From Bacillus multifaciens (GTDB lineage Bacteria > Bacillota > Bacilli > Bacillales > Bacillaceae_G): DNA of 64,000 nt. The stretch lies in assembly GCF_030756675.1 (NCBI RefSeq), contig NZ_JAVBXD010000003.1:1-64000 (forward strand). Direction: 5' to 3'. The notes under the pieces are model-generated. The model ran no database searches, was not told the DNA's origin, and saw only the letters and a list, made by a program, of their open reading frames with translations. The translations under genes and the position numbers were made by a program. This document shows positions 45,301 to 54,754 of the stretch, in pieces. The first letter of the stretch is position 1, and the number at the start of each line of letters is the position of its first letter.

Positions 45301-45505
45301 CAATTGGTTTTGTAATCTTCTCTGTTACCTCAGCTGGAGTAGCGCCAGGATACACAGTTGTCACTGTCACAAGTGGCGTTGTGATGTCCGGGATTGTTTC
45401 TAACTTCATACGAAGACCAGAGTAGATTCCGGCAATCGTAATAATAATCGTTAATAGCCAAACTGCGAACTTATTGTTTAACGAAAAGTTAATAATTTTA
45501 TTCAT
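42386..45505 (-). CDS. RND-family (HAE1/AcrB-type) efflux transporter
   Basis: A 1039-residue RND exporter. It has TM1 at about 10-30, two large periplasmic-type loops, and the conserved TM4 region with VGRVVDDSIVVIENI near residues 397-411 carrying the Asp pair for proton transfer. The second half has LIGIVVTNAIVLIDRV near 955 and ends KLKRKNKVAK. In B. subtilis a similar protein (SwrC/YerP) exports surfactin and other amphiphiles; the substrate here is unknown. ATG 45505 has AAAGGAG seven bases upstream; 37 codons further upstream in frame overlap the operators and are rejected. No membrane fusion partner is adjacent. Divergent from a frameshifted TetR gene. Confidence 0.93.
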   Translation of the reverse strand: MNKIINFSLNNKFAVWLLTIIITIAGIYSGLRMKLETIPDITTPLVTVTTVYPGATPAEVTEKITKPIEQRLQNLSGVTVVSSSSYQNASSIQVEYNFDKNMEKAETEVKEALANLPLPEGVKEPKISRLSINAFPVISLSVTNKNESLAQLTERVEKDIVPGLQGLDGIADVQISGQQVEEVQLVFNKEKMKELGLSEDTVKNMIKGSNVSMPLGLYTFKDKEKSVVVDGNITTLQALKEMKIPLVPSPNQGNSHGPAQVQQPNMNPAGQALGIPSVSLQDIADIKEVGKAESISRTNGKEAISLQIVKAADANTVDVVNAVKNKANDFEKKFDNIEITSTFDQGEPIEKSVSTMLNKAIFGAIFAVIIIMLFLRNIRTTLISVISIPLSLLIAILALKEMDITLNIMTLGAMTVAIGRVVDDSIVVIENIYRRMALPGEKLKGKDLIREATKEMFVPIMSSTIVTIAVFLPLGLVKGMIGELFLPFALTIVFALLASLLVAVTVVPMMAHSLFKKESAKEKQHNHEEKPSKLAHGYKRLLEWVLNHKIITSSITVLLLVGSIALLPIVGVSFLPSEEEKTVITSYNPEPGQTLQDVENIATKAEDYFKKNKDVKTIQFSLGGENPMSPGKSNQALFFVQYKDDTKNFEKEKEKVVKDLQKMTDKGEWKNQDFSSGGGNNEIKLYVYGDNIEEIKPVVKDIQNIMKKDKTLKDVDSSLSKTYDEYTLVADQEKLSKLGLTAAQVGMGLSNSHDRPVLTTVKKDGKEMNVYVEVNKQNYENVDDLTNRKVQTPLGTEVAVKDIMTVKEGETSNTVTRRDGRVYAAVTAKPMTDDVAKATRNIQKEVDKLDLPSGINVSMGGVSKDIQESFTQLGLAMLAAIAIVYFVLVVTFGGALAPFAILFSLPFTIIGGVVALLISGETLSISSMIGALMLIGIVVTNAIVLIDRVIHKEREGFTTREALLEAGATRLRPILMTAIATIGALLPLALGFEGSGLISKGLGVTVIGGLTSSTLLTLLIVPIVYEVVSKLKRKNKVAK

Positions 45506-45529
45506 TTCTACGCTCCTTTTTACGAAAAC

Positions 45530-45634
45530 TGACTCATCGGTCATAACAATCAAAGTATAAATGACTGACTGGTCAATGGTCAATGGAAAAGGTAAAATAC
45601 TGTGAACTACTTGCAATTTTTGACTGATGAGTCA
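45530..45634. promoter_or_regulatory. Three 14-bp TetR-type operators between pump and regulator
   Basis: TGACTCATCGGTCA (45530-45543), TGACTGACTGGTCA (45562-45575) and TGACTGATGAGTCA (45621-45634) share TGAC ends and GTCA ends. The first is the reverse complement of the third with one mismatch. They cover the divergent promoter region of the RND pump and the TetR gene, as expected for an autoregulating TetR repressor. Confidence 0.78.
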
Positions 45635-45673
45635 TAATGCGGATAAGAGTGTTTTTTATAGGAGAGGAAAAAA

Positions 45674-46547
45674 ATGAAGGAAAAAGAACGGTTAATTATT
45701 GAAACGGCAATTAAGTTATTTGCGCTAAAGGGCGTGAATGCAACGTCTATTCAAGAAATCGCAACAGAGTGCGGCATTTCGAAAGGTGCTTTTTATTTGC
45801 ATTTTAAATCGAAAGATGCGTTAGTATCGGCAATGCTAGAGTATTACTATGATGGAATTCAAAATAAAGTGATGGACATCGAAAAAGAATCGTTACCCCC
45901 GCGTGAGAAGTTTGAAAAACAATTGCACTGTCAGTTTTATGAGTTACAACAAAAAAAAAGAATTTATTATTATGTGTATGAGAGAAAATGTAATTCCTTT
46001 TAATAAAGAAGTAGAAACATTTATGACGAGAATGAAATTGGAATCGTACGCTTTTTATCAAAACAATTTACTTTCTATTTATGGAGAAAAGATTATTCCT
46101 TACCTTATGGATGCAATGACTATGTTCGAAGGGATAACACGTGGATATTCGGAATTGATTATCTTTAATGTGGTAAATATAGATATACCATATACAGTAA
46201 AATTTATCTTAAACAGAATGGATGATATTGTAGCAGGTCTGCACCGTTCCAAGGAAAAACCAGTTATTTTAGAACGGGAATTGAATCATTTTTTCTGTGG
46301 TGTGAATACAACTCCTATACATAATGAAGAAGAATTTGTAAATGAAATTATTCAGTTAAAACGTACATTAGTAGATCGAGTAGAGAATGATGAATTATTG
46401 GTAACTTTAGATGTATTAGAGGCAGAAATGAAGATGAACAAGCCGAGAGTACCAGTTATTCAAGGAATGTTGTCCAATTTAAAATTGTATCCAGAATTTC
46501 GTGATTTTCGGGAAAGGCTGGCCATGTACTATAAAATAACAAATTAA
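45674..46547 (+). pseudogene. TetR-family regulator split by a +1 frameshift in an A9 run
   Basis: The first frame (45674-46003) encodes a typical TetR DNA-binding domain: AIKLFALKGVNATSIQEIA near residues 12-30, then SKGAFYLHFKSKDALVSAML near 37-56. It then runs into a short out-of-frame tail. The ligand domain continues in the next frame from about 45960 (EFIIMCMRENVIPFNKEVET) to 46547. Both frames meet at CAAC-A9-G (A run 45951-45959). Eight As would give QQKKEFIIMC and a single protein of about 290 residues. As read, the repressor is truncated. A sequencing error or transcriptional slippage on the A run could restore it. Confidence 0.85.
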
Positions 46548-46582
46548 TAATATATAGACAAAAGGAAATTTATCATTTAAAA

Positions 46583-46599
46583 TTAGTACCAAGTCATAA
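46583..46599 (+). promoter_or_regulatory. FapR operator upstream of fabH
   Basis: TTAGTACCAAGTCATAA matches the 17-bp FapR box (TTAGTACCWRRTMYTAA). FapR represses fatty-acid and phospholipid genes and is released by malonyl-CoA. It lies 29 bp upstream of the fabH start codon. Confidence 0.85.
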
Positions 46600-46627
46600 G
46601 AATTGATATAAATCGGAGGGTTGCAAT

Positions 46628-47560
46628 GTGAATGTAGGTATTTTAGGGATCGGGAGATATGTGCCAGAAAAAGTTGTCACAAACCACGACTTAGAGAAAA
46701 TAATGGATACATCTGATGAATGGATTCGAACAAGAACAGGAATTGAAGAAAGACGAATTGCTGATGATACAATAGATACTTCACATATGGCAGTAGAGGC
46801 TGCAAAAAAAGCACTTGAAAATGCAGGAATTAGCGGGGAAGAAATTGATCTTATTTTAGTTGCAACAGTAACACCAGACCGTTCGTTTCCGGCGGTTGCT
46901 TGCGTAGTTCAAGAACAAATTGGAGCAAAACATGCAGCAGCGATGGATTTAGGTGCAGCTTGTGCTGGTTTTATGTATGGAATGATTACAGCGCAACAAT
47001 TTATTCAAACTGGAACTTATAAAAATATATTAGTAGTTGGTAGCGATAAATTATCTAAAATTGTAGATTGGAATGACCGAAATACAGCTGTTTTATTTGG
47101 AGATGGAGCAGGCGCTGTTGTTATGGGGGCTGTTTCAGAAGGGAAAGGCATTCTTTCATTTGAATTAGGAGCAGATGGAAGTGGTGGTAAGCACCTTTAT
47201 CAAGATGAATATGTTATGATGAATGGCAGAGAAGTCTTTAAATTTGCTGTTCGTCAACTTGGTGACTCTTGTCTTCGCGTTTTAGAAAAAGCAGGCATTA
47301 CGAAAGAAGATGTGGACTTTTTAGTGCCTCATCAAGCAAATATTCGTATTATGGAATCAGCGAGAGAACGGCTAAATTTACCGCAAGAAAAAATGAGTAC
47401 GACAATTTCCAAGTTTGGGAATACGTCAGCTTCTTCAATTCCGATTGCGATGGTAGAAGAATTGCAAAATGGACGTATTCAAGATGGAGATCTCATCATA
47501 TTAGTTGGTTTTGGCGGCGGATTAACATGGGGAGCAGTTGCTCTTCGTTGGGGTAAATAA
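46628..47560 (+). CDS. fabH: 3-oxoacyl-ACP synthase III
   Basis: A 310-residue beta-ketoacyl-ACP synthase III that starts fatty acid chains from acyl-CoA and malonyl-ACP. The catalytic triad is Cys112 (GAACAGF), His235 (PHQANIR) and Asn265 (FGNTSAS). The GTG start follows GGAGGG by eight bases. It forms an operon with fabF 28 bp downstream under an upstream FapR box, as in B. subtilis fabHA-fabF. Confidence 0.96.
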   Translation: MNVGILGIGRYVPEKVVTNHDLEKIMDTSDEWIRTRTGIEERRIADDTIDTSHMAVEAAKKALENAGISGEEIDLILVATVTPDRSFPAVACVVQEQIGAKHAAAMDLGAACAGFMYGMITAQQFIQTGTYKNILVVGSDKLSKIVDWNDRNTAVLFGDGAGAVVMGAVSEGKGILSFELGADGSGGKHLYQDEYVMMNGREVFKFAVRQLGDSCLRVLEKAGITKEDVDFLVPHQANIRIMESARERLNLPQEKMSTTISKFGNTSASSIPIAMVEELQNGRIQDGDLIILVGFGGGLTWGAVALRWGK

Positions 47561-47588
47561 GGACTGAGAGAAAAGGAGTGTATTTTGT

Positions 47589-48827
47589 ATGGAAAAAAAG
47601 CGTGTTGTAGTTACAGGAGTAGGAGCAGTTACTCCAGTAGGAACGGATGTAGAAACTGCTTGGGAAAATATTAAAAATGGTGTATCTGGAATCGGACGTC
47701 TTACACGCTTAGATGCAGATCAATTTCCCGTGAAAGTAGCCGCGGAAATTAATGATTTTGAAGTAGAAAAATATATGGATAAAAAAGAAGCACGTCGTAT
47801 GGACCGCTTTACACAATATGCAGTAGCAGCAGCAAAAATGGCTGTAGAAGATGCAAAGCTAGAAATTACAGAAGAAAATGGACCGCGCATTGGTGTGTGG
47901 ATTGGATCTGGAATCGGTGGTATGGAAACATATGAAGAGCAGTTCAAAATTTTTAATGAAAAAGGCGCGCGCCGCGTTAGTCCATTCCTCGTACCGATGA
48001 TGATTCCTGATATGGCTGCAGGCCAGGTGTCCATCGTATTAGGTGCAAAAGGGATTAATACATGTACAGTGACCGCTTGTGCATCCGGTGCACATTCTAT
48101 TGGTGATGCATATAAAGTGATTCAGCGCGGAGATGCAGATGCGATGATTGCAGGCGGAGCGGAAGCACCGTTAACAAACCTGGCCGTTGCTGGATTTTGT
48201 TCAGCTAAAGCATTAACATTCAATGAAGACCCGGCAACTGCTTGTCGTCCGTTTGATAAAAACCGAAGCGGATTCGTAATGGGAGAAGGAGCAGGGATTC
48301 TTGTATTAGAAGAATTAGATCATGCGTTAGCGCGCGGTGCACACATTTATGCTGAAATCGTTGGATACGGAGCAACAGGTGATGCATTCCATATTACGCT
48401 TCCAGCTCCTGGCGGTGAAGGCGGCGTGCGTGCGATGCGTCAAGCGTTAGAAGAAGCAGCTCTAAAGCCAGAAGATATCGATTACATTAATGCGCACGGT
48501 ACAAGTACTGAAGCGAATGAAAGATATGAAACGATGGCAATTAAAGAAGTATTTGGCGAGCATGCATATAAAGTAGCGGTAAGCTCAACAAAATCAATGA
48601 CAGGACATTTATTAGGTGCAGCTGGTGCGGTAGAAGCAATTATATCTGTGAAAACAATTAAAGATGGCGTAGTTCCGCCAACAATCAACTATGAAACACC
48701 AGATCCAGAGTGTGATTTAGATTGTGTACCAAATAAAGCAAGACAACAAACAGTACGTGCTGTATTAAGTAACTCATTAGGTTTCGGTGGTCATAACGCA
48801 GCACTAATATTTAAAGAATATAAATAA
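47589..48827 (+). CDS. fabF: 3-oxoacyl-ACP synthase II
   Basis: A 412-residue condensing enzyme that elongates acyl-ACP. Catalytic Cys164 is in TACASGAHS, His303 in [11 protein letters not shown] and His340 in [22 protein letters not shown] precedes the ATG. Coexpressed with fabH. A dispersed ~155-bp repeat begins directly at its stop codon. Confidence 0.97.
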   Translation: MEKKRVVVTGVGAVTPVGTDVETAWENIKNGVSGIGRLTRLDADQFPVKVAAEINDFEVEKYMDKKEARRMDRFTQYAVAAAKMAVEDAKLEITEENGPRIGVWIGSGIGGMETYEEQFKIFNEKGARRVSPFLVPMMIPDMAAGQVSIVLGAKGINTCTVTACASGAHSIGDAYKVIQRGDADAMIAGGAEAPLTNLAVAGFCSAKALTFNEDPATACRPFDKNRSGFVMGEGAGILVLEELDHALARGAHIYAEIVGYGATGDAFHITLPAPGGEGGVRAMRQALEEAALKPEDIDYINAHGTSTEANERYETMAIKEVFGEHAYKVAVSSTKSMTGHLLGAAGAVEAIISVKTIKDGVVPPTINYETPDPECDLDCVPNKARQQTVRAVLSNSLGFGGHNAALIFKEYK

Positions 48828-48977
48828 ATACAAATTGAAAAACCTTCTTTTTAGATGGTCGAGAGCACCTGGCCGTGCATAGAAGCGGTCAGGGCCTTTT
48901 TCTACCACGTGCGAAGTTCAAACAAAGAGAGAAAACGAGTGTAGACTACTTTTTGTTTTGCGTGGCGGTGATTTGTA
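48822..48977 (-). repeat. Dispersed ~155-bp repeat, copy E (inverted)
   Basis: On the minus strand it runs from ATACAAATCACCGCC through GTGGTAGAAAAAGGCCCTGA and CGGCCAGGTGCTCTCGACC to TTTTTCAATTTGTATTTATT. Its 3' end overlaps the fabF stop codon. It lies in a 479-bp gap (48828-49306) that also holds a MITE-like element and a hairpin, and no other gene. Confidence 0.8.
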
Positions 48978-49004
48978 TGTTGAAAAACAAAATGGATTTA
49001 TATA

Positions 49005-49126
49005 GGTTCATCACCATAACATGTGGTTGATTTTTCTGAGATGAATTCATTTTAGTACACTCTCGCCCCGCGGAAAGCATCCACTCGGAGTGCAGTGTAC
49101 GCAACTACGACTTTTGGTGATGAACC
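49005..49126. mobile_element. Short MITE-like element with perfect target duplication
   Basis: A 122-bp element with 12-bp terminal inverted repeats. The left end is GGTTCATCACCA and the right end is its inverted copy, giving TGGTGATGAACC. A perfect 8-bp duplication TTTATATA is present at 48997-49004 and 49127-49134. Its interior is a shortened form of the GC-rich block in the element at 20193-20399 (CCGCGGAAAGC and CACTCGGAGTG are shared). Non-coding. Confidence 0.9.
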
Positions 49127-49168
49127 TTTATATAATAGAAATTCCATTGAATGTATAGAATTTGAAAT

Positions 49169-49210
49169 GAAGATAATCGTCCATATAGTAGATGGTTATC
49201 TTCTTTTTTA
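49169..49210 (+). terminator. Hairpin upstream of yjaZ
   Basis: GAAGATAA pairs with TTATCTTC across about 20 bases and is followed by TTTTTTA. It probably ends transcription from fabF through the two repeat elements. Confidence 0.6.
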
Positions 49211-49306
49211 TGGGCTTTTTTAATGAATTGGATGAAAATCTGCACTTTTTTTATGCTTTCTTTCGTTTTGTTGCATATGTATGGAACAAAAAGGAGAGTG
49301 GGAGAG

Positions 49307-50101
49307 ATGGGAGTGATTCAAACGGCAGAGTGGATGCGTACGCATTATCAAGAGCCGGAAAAAATTTGTGAGAAGTTTACAAAGTATATTCCGCTCCAGA
49401 AAGAAACGTTGTATCGATTTCTTGTGTCAAAAGGAATGTTTCGGCCGGTAGAAGGTGGTGAGAAAGAAATAGACATATTGCAAAAAGAACGAGTATGGGA
49501 GCAATTGGCGGTAGAATATAAAAAACTGCAGCAATGGTTAAAAGGGCCTAATATACCGGTATTTATTCTGTTGTCAGATCCGCATAATCGTACTGTTCAA
49601 CGAGAATATAACGGCAAAGCAGGATTAGCAATGCGAAATGCTTTGTTTTTATTTGTAAATTCACAAAGTGCGATTGCTGAGCTAAAGGCATTGCTTACGC
49701 ATGAATATCATCATATATGTCGGATTCATGCAAGTGAGAGGAGGGAAGGAGAGTATACCCTTTTGGATACAATGGTGATGGAAGGATTAGCAGAACATGC
49801 GGTGTATGAACGGCACGGAGAAAGCTGCTATGCGCCGTGGGTGTCTTATTACGAGAAAGAAGAAGCGATTGCATTTTGGCGCCGGTTTATACAAGATAAG
49901 CGGGGGATACAACGAGGGACGCGCGAGCACGATATATTGCTAAATGGACGAGGATTATTCTATCCGAAAATGCTTGGGTATGCTGTAGGATTTCATATCG
50001 TAAAAGATTGTGTAGAGCATAAGAAGTGGGACACAACTTCTTTATTAGGGATGGATGCGAAAGTTATTTTAGAAGGGGCGCTTTCTTTTTCTTCCGTATA
50101 A
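49307..50101 (+). CDS. yjaZ: YjaZ-like DUF2268 putative zinc protease
   Basis: A 264-residue protein starting MGVIQTAEWMRTHY, with a zincin motif HEYHH near residue 160 and a downstream VMEGLAEHAVYE (gluzincin-like third ligand) near 184-195. Probably a soluble Zn peptidase of unknown substrate. ATG 49307 has GGAGAG eight bases upstream. The frame extends 28 codons further upstream through a hydrophobic stretch, but that start has no ribosome binding site. Position after fabF matches B. subtilis yjaZ. Confidence 0.82.
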   Translation: MGVIQTAEWMRTHYQEPEKICEKFTKYIPLQKETLYRFLVSKGMFRPVEGGEKEIDILQKERVWEQLAVEYKKLQQWLKGPNIPVFILLSDPHNRTVQREYNGKAGLAMRNALFLFVNSQSAIAELKALLTHEYHHICRIHASERREGEYTLLDTMVMEGLAEHAVYERHGESCYAPWVSYYEKEEAIAFWRRFIQDKRGIQRGTREHDILLNGRGLFYPKMLGYAVGFHIVKDCVEHKKWDTTSLLGMDAKVILEGALSFSSV

Positions 50102-50252
50102 AACTTCACCTCAAAATTCCAAGAGAAGCGAAGGGTCAGCAGTGGACGAGGAAGAAATTAATTAAGAAGAATATATTTCCTCTCTTGGAATAAATTTTAC
50201 GAAAGATGACCATAATGAGATTTACAAACAGTTGTGAAGTGAGGGGTAAGCA

Positions 50253-50999
50253 ATGTTATATCTGCATGATGTATGGGTAAATTGGTTTGAAGGTGAAGAA
50301 AACGGGTATAACGTCTGTCATTTCTATGAATGGCGGAAGGATGATACGATCGAATTGTTAGATCAAGTACCATTAGTTAAAGTAGATTCCACATTATATC
50401 ATTACATCGAGAACGAATTACTAGAACTTCCGCGAAAACTATTGGAAGACGTACATCATAAGGCGTATATTCGAAAAAATCATGAACGGCTGCAGCAGGA
50501 ATATTGTTTTGTTGTATCAGACGGAAAAGGAATTATTGCAATTGATACAATTGGATACAACATTCCAATCCGAAAAAGCAGGTTGATTCCAAGACAAGAG
50601 CAAATGGTGTATGAAATGGTAGAAAACGTACAGGCAGAAACATATGATTTTGAAGGGGAATCACCGCAAAAAGAACATCATATCTTATCACCTTCCCCGC
50701 ATATGATGAAGGGGTTAACACGGAAAGAACGACAATTAAAACAACTACTCTTTATGGCGCTAGATCAACTACATACAACGAAAAATCCAGCAGAAATTCG
50801 CTATTGGTTTACAGAATGGGATCCAGCAGCATATCCAGCTGTGCAACATCTGCCATTTGAAGACGTATGGAACCGTTTATATGAAGAAGCGAAGCACGGA
50901 TGGTCAGACAAACACGAACAGCTCTGTGAGCGACTTGTAAGAGGACAACCGTTCTTTGAAAAGTTATGGGAAATGGAAAATGAGCAAAAGGTAAATTAA
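50253..50999 (+). CDS. yjbA: YjbA-like protein (DUF3603)
   Basis: A 248-residue soluble protein. The N-terminal [20 protein letters not shown] and the middle [20 protein letters not shown] (near 99-118) are characteristic of the YjbA/DUF3603 family. GTGAGGGG precedes the ATG. Function unknown. Convergent with trpS as in B. subtilis. Confidence 0.82.
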   Translation: MLYLHDVWVNWFEGEENGYNVCHFYEWRKDDTIELLDQVPLVKVDSTLYHYIENELLELPRKLLEDVHHKAYIRKNHERLQQEYCFVVSDGKGIIAIDTIGYNIPIRKSRLIPRQEQMVYEMVENVQAETYDFEGESPQKEHHILSPSPHMMKGLTRKERQLKQLLFMALDQLHTTKNPAEIRYWFTEWDPAAYPAVQHLPFEDVWNRLYEEAKHGWSDKHEQLCERLVRGQPFFEKLWEMENEQKVN

Positions 51000-51050
51000 A
51001 AGGAATGATCCAAAAGGCGCGTATGTGCCTTTTCGGATCATTCCTTTTTT
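50998..51050. terminator. Strong terminator of yjbA
   Basis: AAAAGGAATGATCC pairs with GGATCATTCCTTTTTT and encloses a second stem (AAAAGGC with GCCTTTT). Confidence 0.95.
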
Positions 51051-51063
51051 GTGTGCCCACAAA

Positions 51064-51165
51064 GATATCGGCGGAAGTGATGCGTTTATCGGCGATATTT
51101 ACGATATATCGGCGGAAGTAAGGTGTTTATCGGCGATATCTGAAATATATCGCCGATTCGACACG
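51064..51165. repeat. Two tandem ~46-bp TATCGGCG repeats
   Basis: GATATCGGCGGAAGTGATGC and GATATATCGGCGGAAGTAAG begin two head-to-tail units. Each continues GTTTATCGGCGATAT, and the array is closed by an inverted ATATATCGCCGAT. The unit is partly self-complementary. It lies between the yjbA terminator and the trpS stop. Confidence 0.7.
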
Positions 51166-51219
51166 AAATAAAGACTCTCCGACAAAATTCGGTATGCGAG
51201 CCGCCTCCGCATTTCTTTC

Positions 51220-52660
<1,441 letters not shown>

Positions 52661-52675
52661 CTCCGCTTTTCCAAT

Positions 52676-52930
52676 AAAAAAAGCCCATTCATCCCTAAAA
52701 ATAGGGACGAATGGACCGCGGTACCACCCTAATTATTTTGCGAAAAGCAAAATCTCTTTATCCATTGTAACGTTGGATGTGACGCCAAAGCCTACTCCTA
52801 AAATGTTTCGGTTTGGTGCTCAAAAGCCCATTCCATATTGCCCAATTACTTGTTCACACCACCCACAAGCTCTCTGAAATTGCCTCAATATGTACTCTTC
52901 TTTCTCATTGCATACGTATAAATTTTTTGT
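52676..52930 (-). promoter_or_regulatory. Trp T-box riboswitch of trpS
   Basis: On the minus strand a stem-I-like region (GAGAAAGAAGAGTA, then AGAGAGCTTGTGGGTGGTGTGAAC) leads to GGAATGGGC with UGG, the Trp codon, at 52828-52830 in the specifier position. Downstream is the invariant AGGGTGGTACCGCG (52717-52730). A terminator stem GCCCATTCATCCCTA/TAGGGACGAATGG (52683-52715) with a T-run follows. Uncharged tRNA-Trp would favour the antiterminator. Confidence 0.93.
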
Positions 52931-52966
52931 ACTATTATAACACACAATCAATCGTTTGCAAATTTT

Positions 52967-53338
52967 TTAAACAGCAAAACTCATAATGCTTGATAAAGCC
53001 GCTAATATGATACCAGTAATTAGGATAGGGTATGTCCATGTAAAGGAATACGTTCGATATAATATTTCTTTCGGATCGTGTTCTTCTTCGCCTTCAATTA
53101 AAGATTCAATCTTATTATTGGATCGACCTAATTTTTTAAAAGCATATATTGTTACATTGAAAAAACCTCGTTGAAATAGAAATACAAAGCCTCCGATAAT
53201 AATGAAGAGTAAAGCAATATAAAACATCATATTGACAAAATTCAACAAAAAAGAATTAGAAAATATAACAGCATATGCGCCAGAAATCGCAATTGTACTG
53301 CCCGTTAGTATACTAATACGTGAAAAAAATGTATTCAA
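52967..53338 (-). CDS. DUF3899-like membrane protein
   Basis: A 123-residue protein with membrane segments at about 8-28, 33-53 and 100-120 and a polar acidic loop (ESLIEGEEEHDPKE) between the second and third. Size and layout fit DUF3899. Monocistronic, upstream of the trpS T-box on the same strand. Function unknown. Confidence 0.7.
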   Translation of the reverse strand: MNTFFSRISILTGSTIAISGAYAVIFSNSFLLNFVNMMFYIALLFIIIGGFVFLFQRGFFNVTIYAFKKLGRSNNKIESLIEGEEEHDPKEILYRTYSFTWTYPILITGIILAALSSIMSFAV

Positions 53339-53538
53339 ATGCTTCCCCTCCGTAAAAATATTACTAGAATTATTATACTATAAAAGTTATAATATGTACT
53401 ATAAAGAATTTTTAGAAAAAAAATATAATTGCGCATTTTCCTTTAATGAGATAACTCCAATGTTAAGTCCTGTCTTTACAAAATATATACAAAATACACT
53501 GTAAATTAAAAATTTTAACAAAAAAATAAAAAATTATA

Positions 53539-53824
53539 TTCACAATCGACTCATTATATGTATAATGAAAATTGTAGAAACTTGGAGATAATTCTTTTAA
53601 TTCTAATTTTTTACAGATGAAGGTGTATAATGCGCAATTAGAGAACCTGATTTGCTAGATTCATATTTAAATAGGGTTATTACAAATGGTAGTAATAATG
53701 CAGTTTATTCCATCGTTTTCAAGGGTATATGCCTATGATGGGCGTATGCTCTTATTTTTAAAGATAATAGTAAGAATATTTTAAACTATCTTATTGCTTT
53801 TGAAAAAATGGGGAGGTGCTATTT
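53539..53824 (+). promoter_or_regulatory. Promoter and long leader of oppBCDF
   Basis: TTCACA (53539-53544) and TATAAT (53561-53566) are 16 bp apart, and the leader to oppB is about 250 nt. It contains AGGGTATATGCC/GGGCGTATGCTCT with TTATTTTT (53727-53760), which looks like an attenuating terminator. A 32-codon frame (MVVIMQFIPSF start, 53685) spans that hairpin. TATGTATAAT.AAAATTGT.GAAACTT just after the -10 resembles the same region in front of oppA. The preceding 200 bp (53339-53538) are AT-rich with nothing recognised. Confidence 0.55.
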
Positions 53825-54754
53825 ATGGGACGTTATACACTACAACGTTTCGCGTACATGGTCATTACATTATTTTTAATCACAACTTTAACATTCTTTT
53901 TAATGAAGTTGTTGCCAGGTTCTCCGCTTAAAAATCAGGAGAAATTATCACCTGCACAGAAAGAAATCATTTTAGAGAAGTATGGCTTAAACGATCCACT
54001 ACCAGTGCAATATGTTCACTACATGAAAAATTTAGCTAAAGGGGACTTAGGGGTATCATTCCAATATGATAACCGCCCAGTAACAGAAATGATTGTTGAC
54101 CGCATTGGTCCATCTGCACAATTAGGTTTTCAAGCCATTGTTTTAGGTACTATTATTGGATTATTACTAGGTATTGTTGCAGCGCTTCGTACCAACACAT
54201 GGGCTGATTACGGAGCAACGTTCATTTCGGTACTCGGAATGTCTGTACCAGGATTCGTTTTTGCGGCACTATTACAATATTATGTAGCAGTAAAAGCGGG
54301 ATGGTTGCCGGTAGCGTTTTGGAAAGGGTTTGAATATACAATTCTTCCAACAATTGCATTGGCGGTATCTGTAGTGGCTACAATAGCTCGTTTTGCGCGT
54401 ACTGAATTAATTGAAGTTATGCAAGCAGAATACATTTTAACAGCAAAAGCAAAAGGGCTTAGTCAAGGTGTAATTATTGTGAAACATGCACTGCGAAATG
54501 CGCTTATTCCAATCATTACAATTTTAGGTCCAATGGTTGCAGCTTTAATGACAGGAACACTTGTTGTTGAACAAGTATTTGCTGTACCAGGTTTAGGGGA
54601 ACAGTTCGTTAAGTCTATTCCAGTGAACGACTATACAGTTATTATGGGTACAACGATGTTCTATAGTGCGCTGTTCATTCTTGTTATCTTTATTGTTGAT
54701 ATCTTATACGGCGTAGTTGATCCTCGTATTCGTTTAGCGGGAGGGAAAAAATGA
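53825..54754 (+). CDS. oppB: Oligopeptide ABC transporter permease OppB
   Basis: A 309-residue permease with six membrane segments and the EAA loop near residue 200 (LTAKAKGLSQGVIIVKHALRNAL region). The N-terminal LLPGSPLKNQEKLS pattern is typical of OppB. ATG 53825 follows GGGGAGGTG by six bases; a GTG three codons upstream is part of that site. First gene of oppBCDF. In B. cereus-group bacteria Opp also imports signalling peptides such as PapR. Stop overlaps oppC start (ATGA). Confidence 0.94.
   Translation: MGRYTLQRFAYMVITLFLITTLTFFLMKLLPGSPLKNQEKLSPAQKEIILEKYGLNDPLPVQYVHYMKNLAKGDLGVSFQYDNRPVTEMIVDRIGPSAQLGFQAIVLGTIIGLLLGIVAALRTNTWADYGATFISVLGMSVPGFVFAALLQYYVAVKAGWLPVAFWKGFEYTILPTIALAVSVVATIARFARTELIEVMQAEYILTAKAKGLSQGVIIVKHALRNALIPIITILGPMVAALMTGTLVVEQVFAVPGLGEQFVKSIPVNDYTVIMGTTMFYSALFILVIFIVDILYGVVDPRIRLAGGKK

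Noticed and set aside
46003-46010. Two separate genes for the TetR N- and C-terminal halves
   Set aside because: The halves join in frame by removing a single A from a homopolymer, the second half has no ribosome binding site of its own, and together they make a normal-type regulator.
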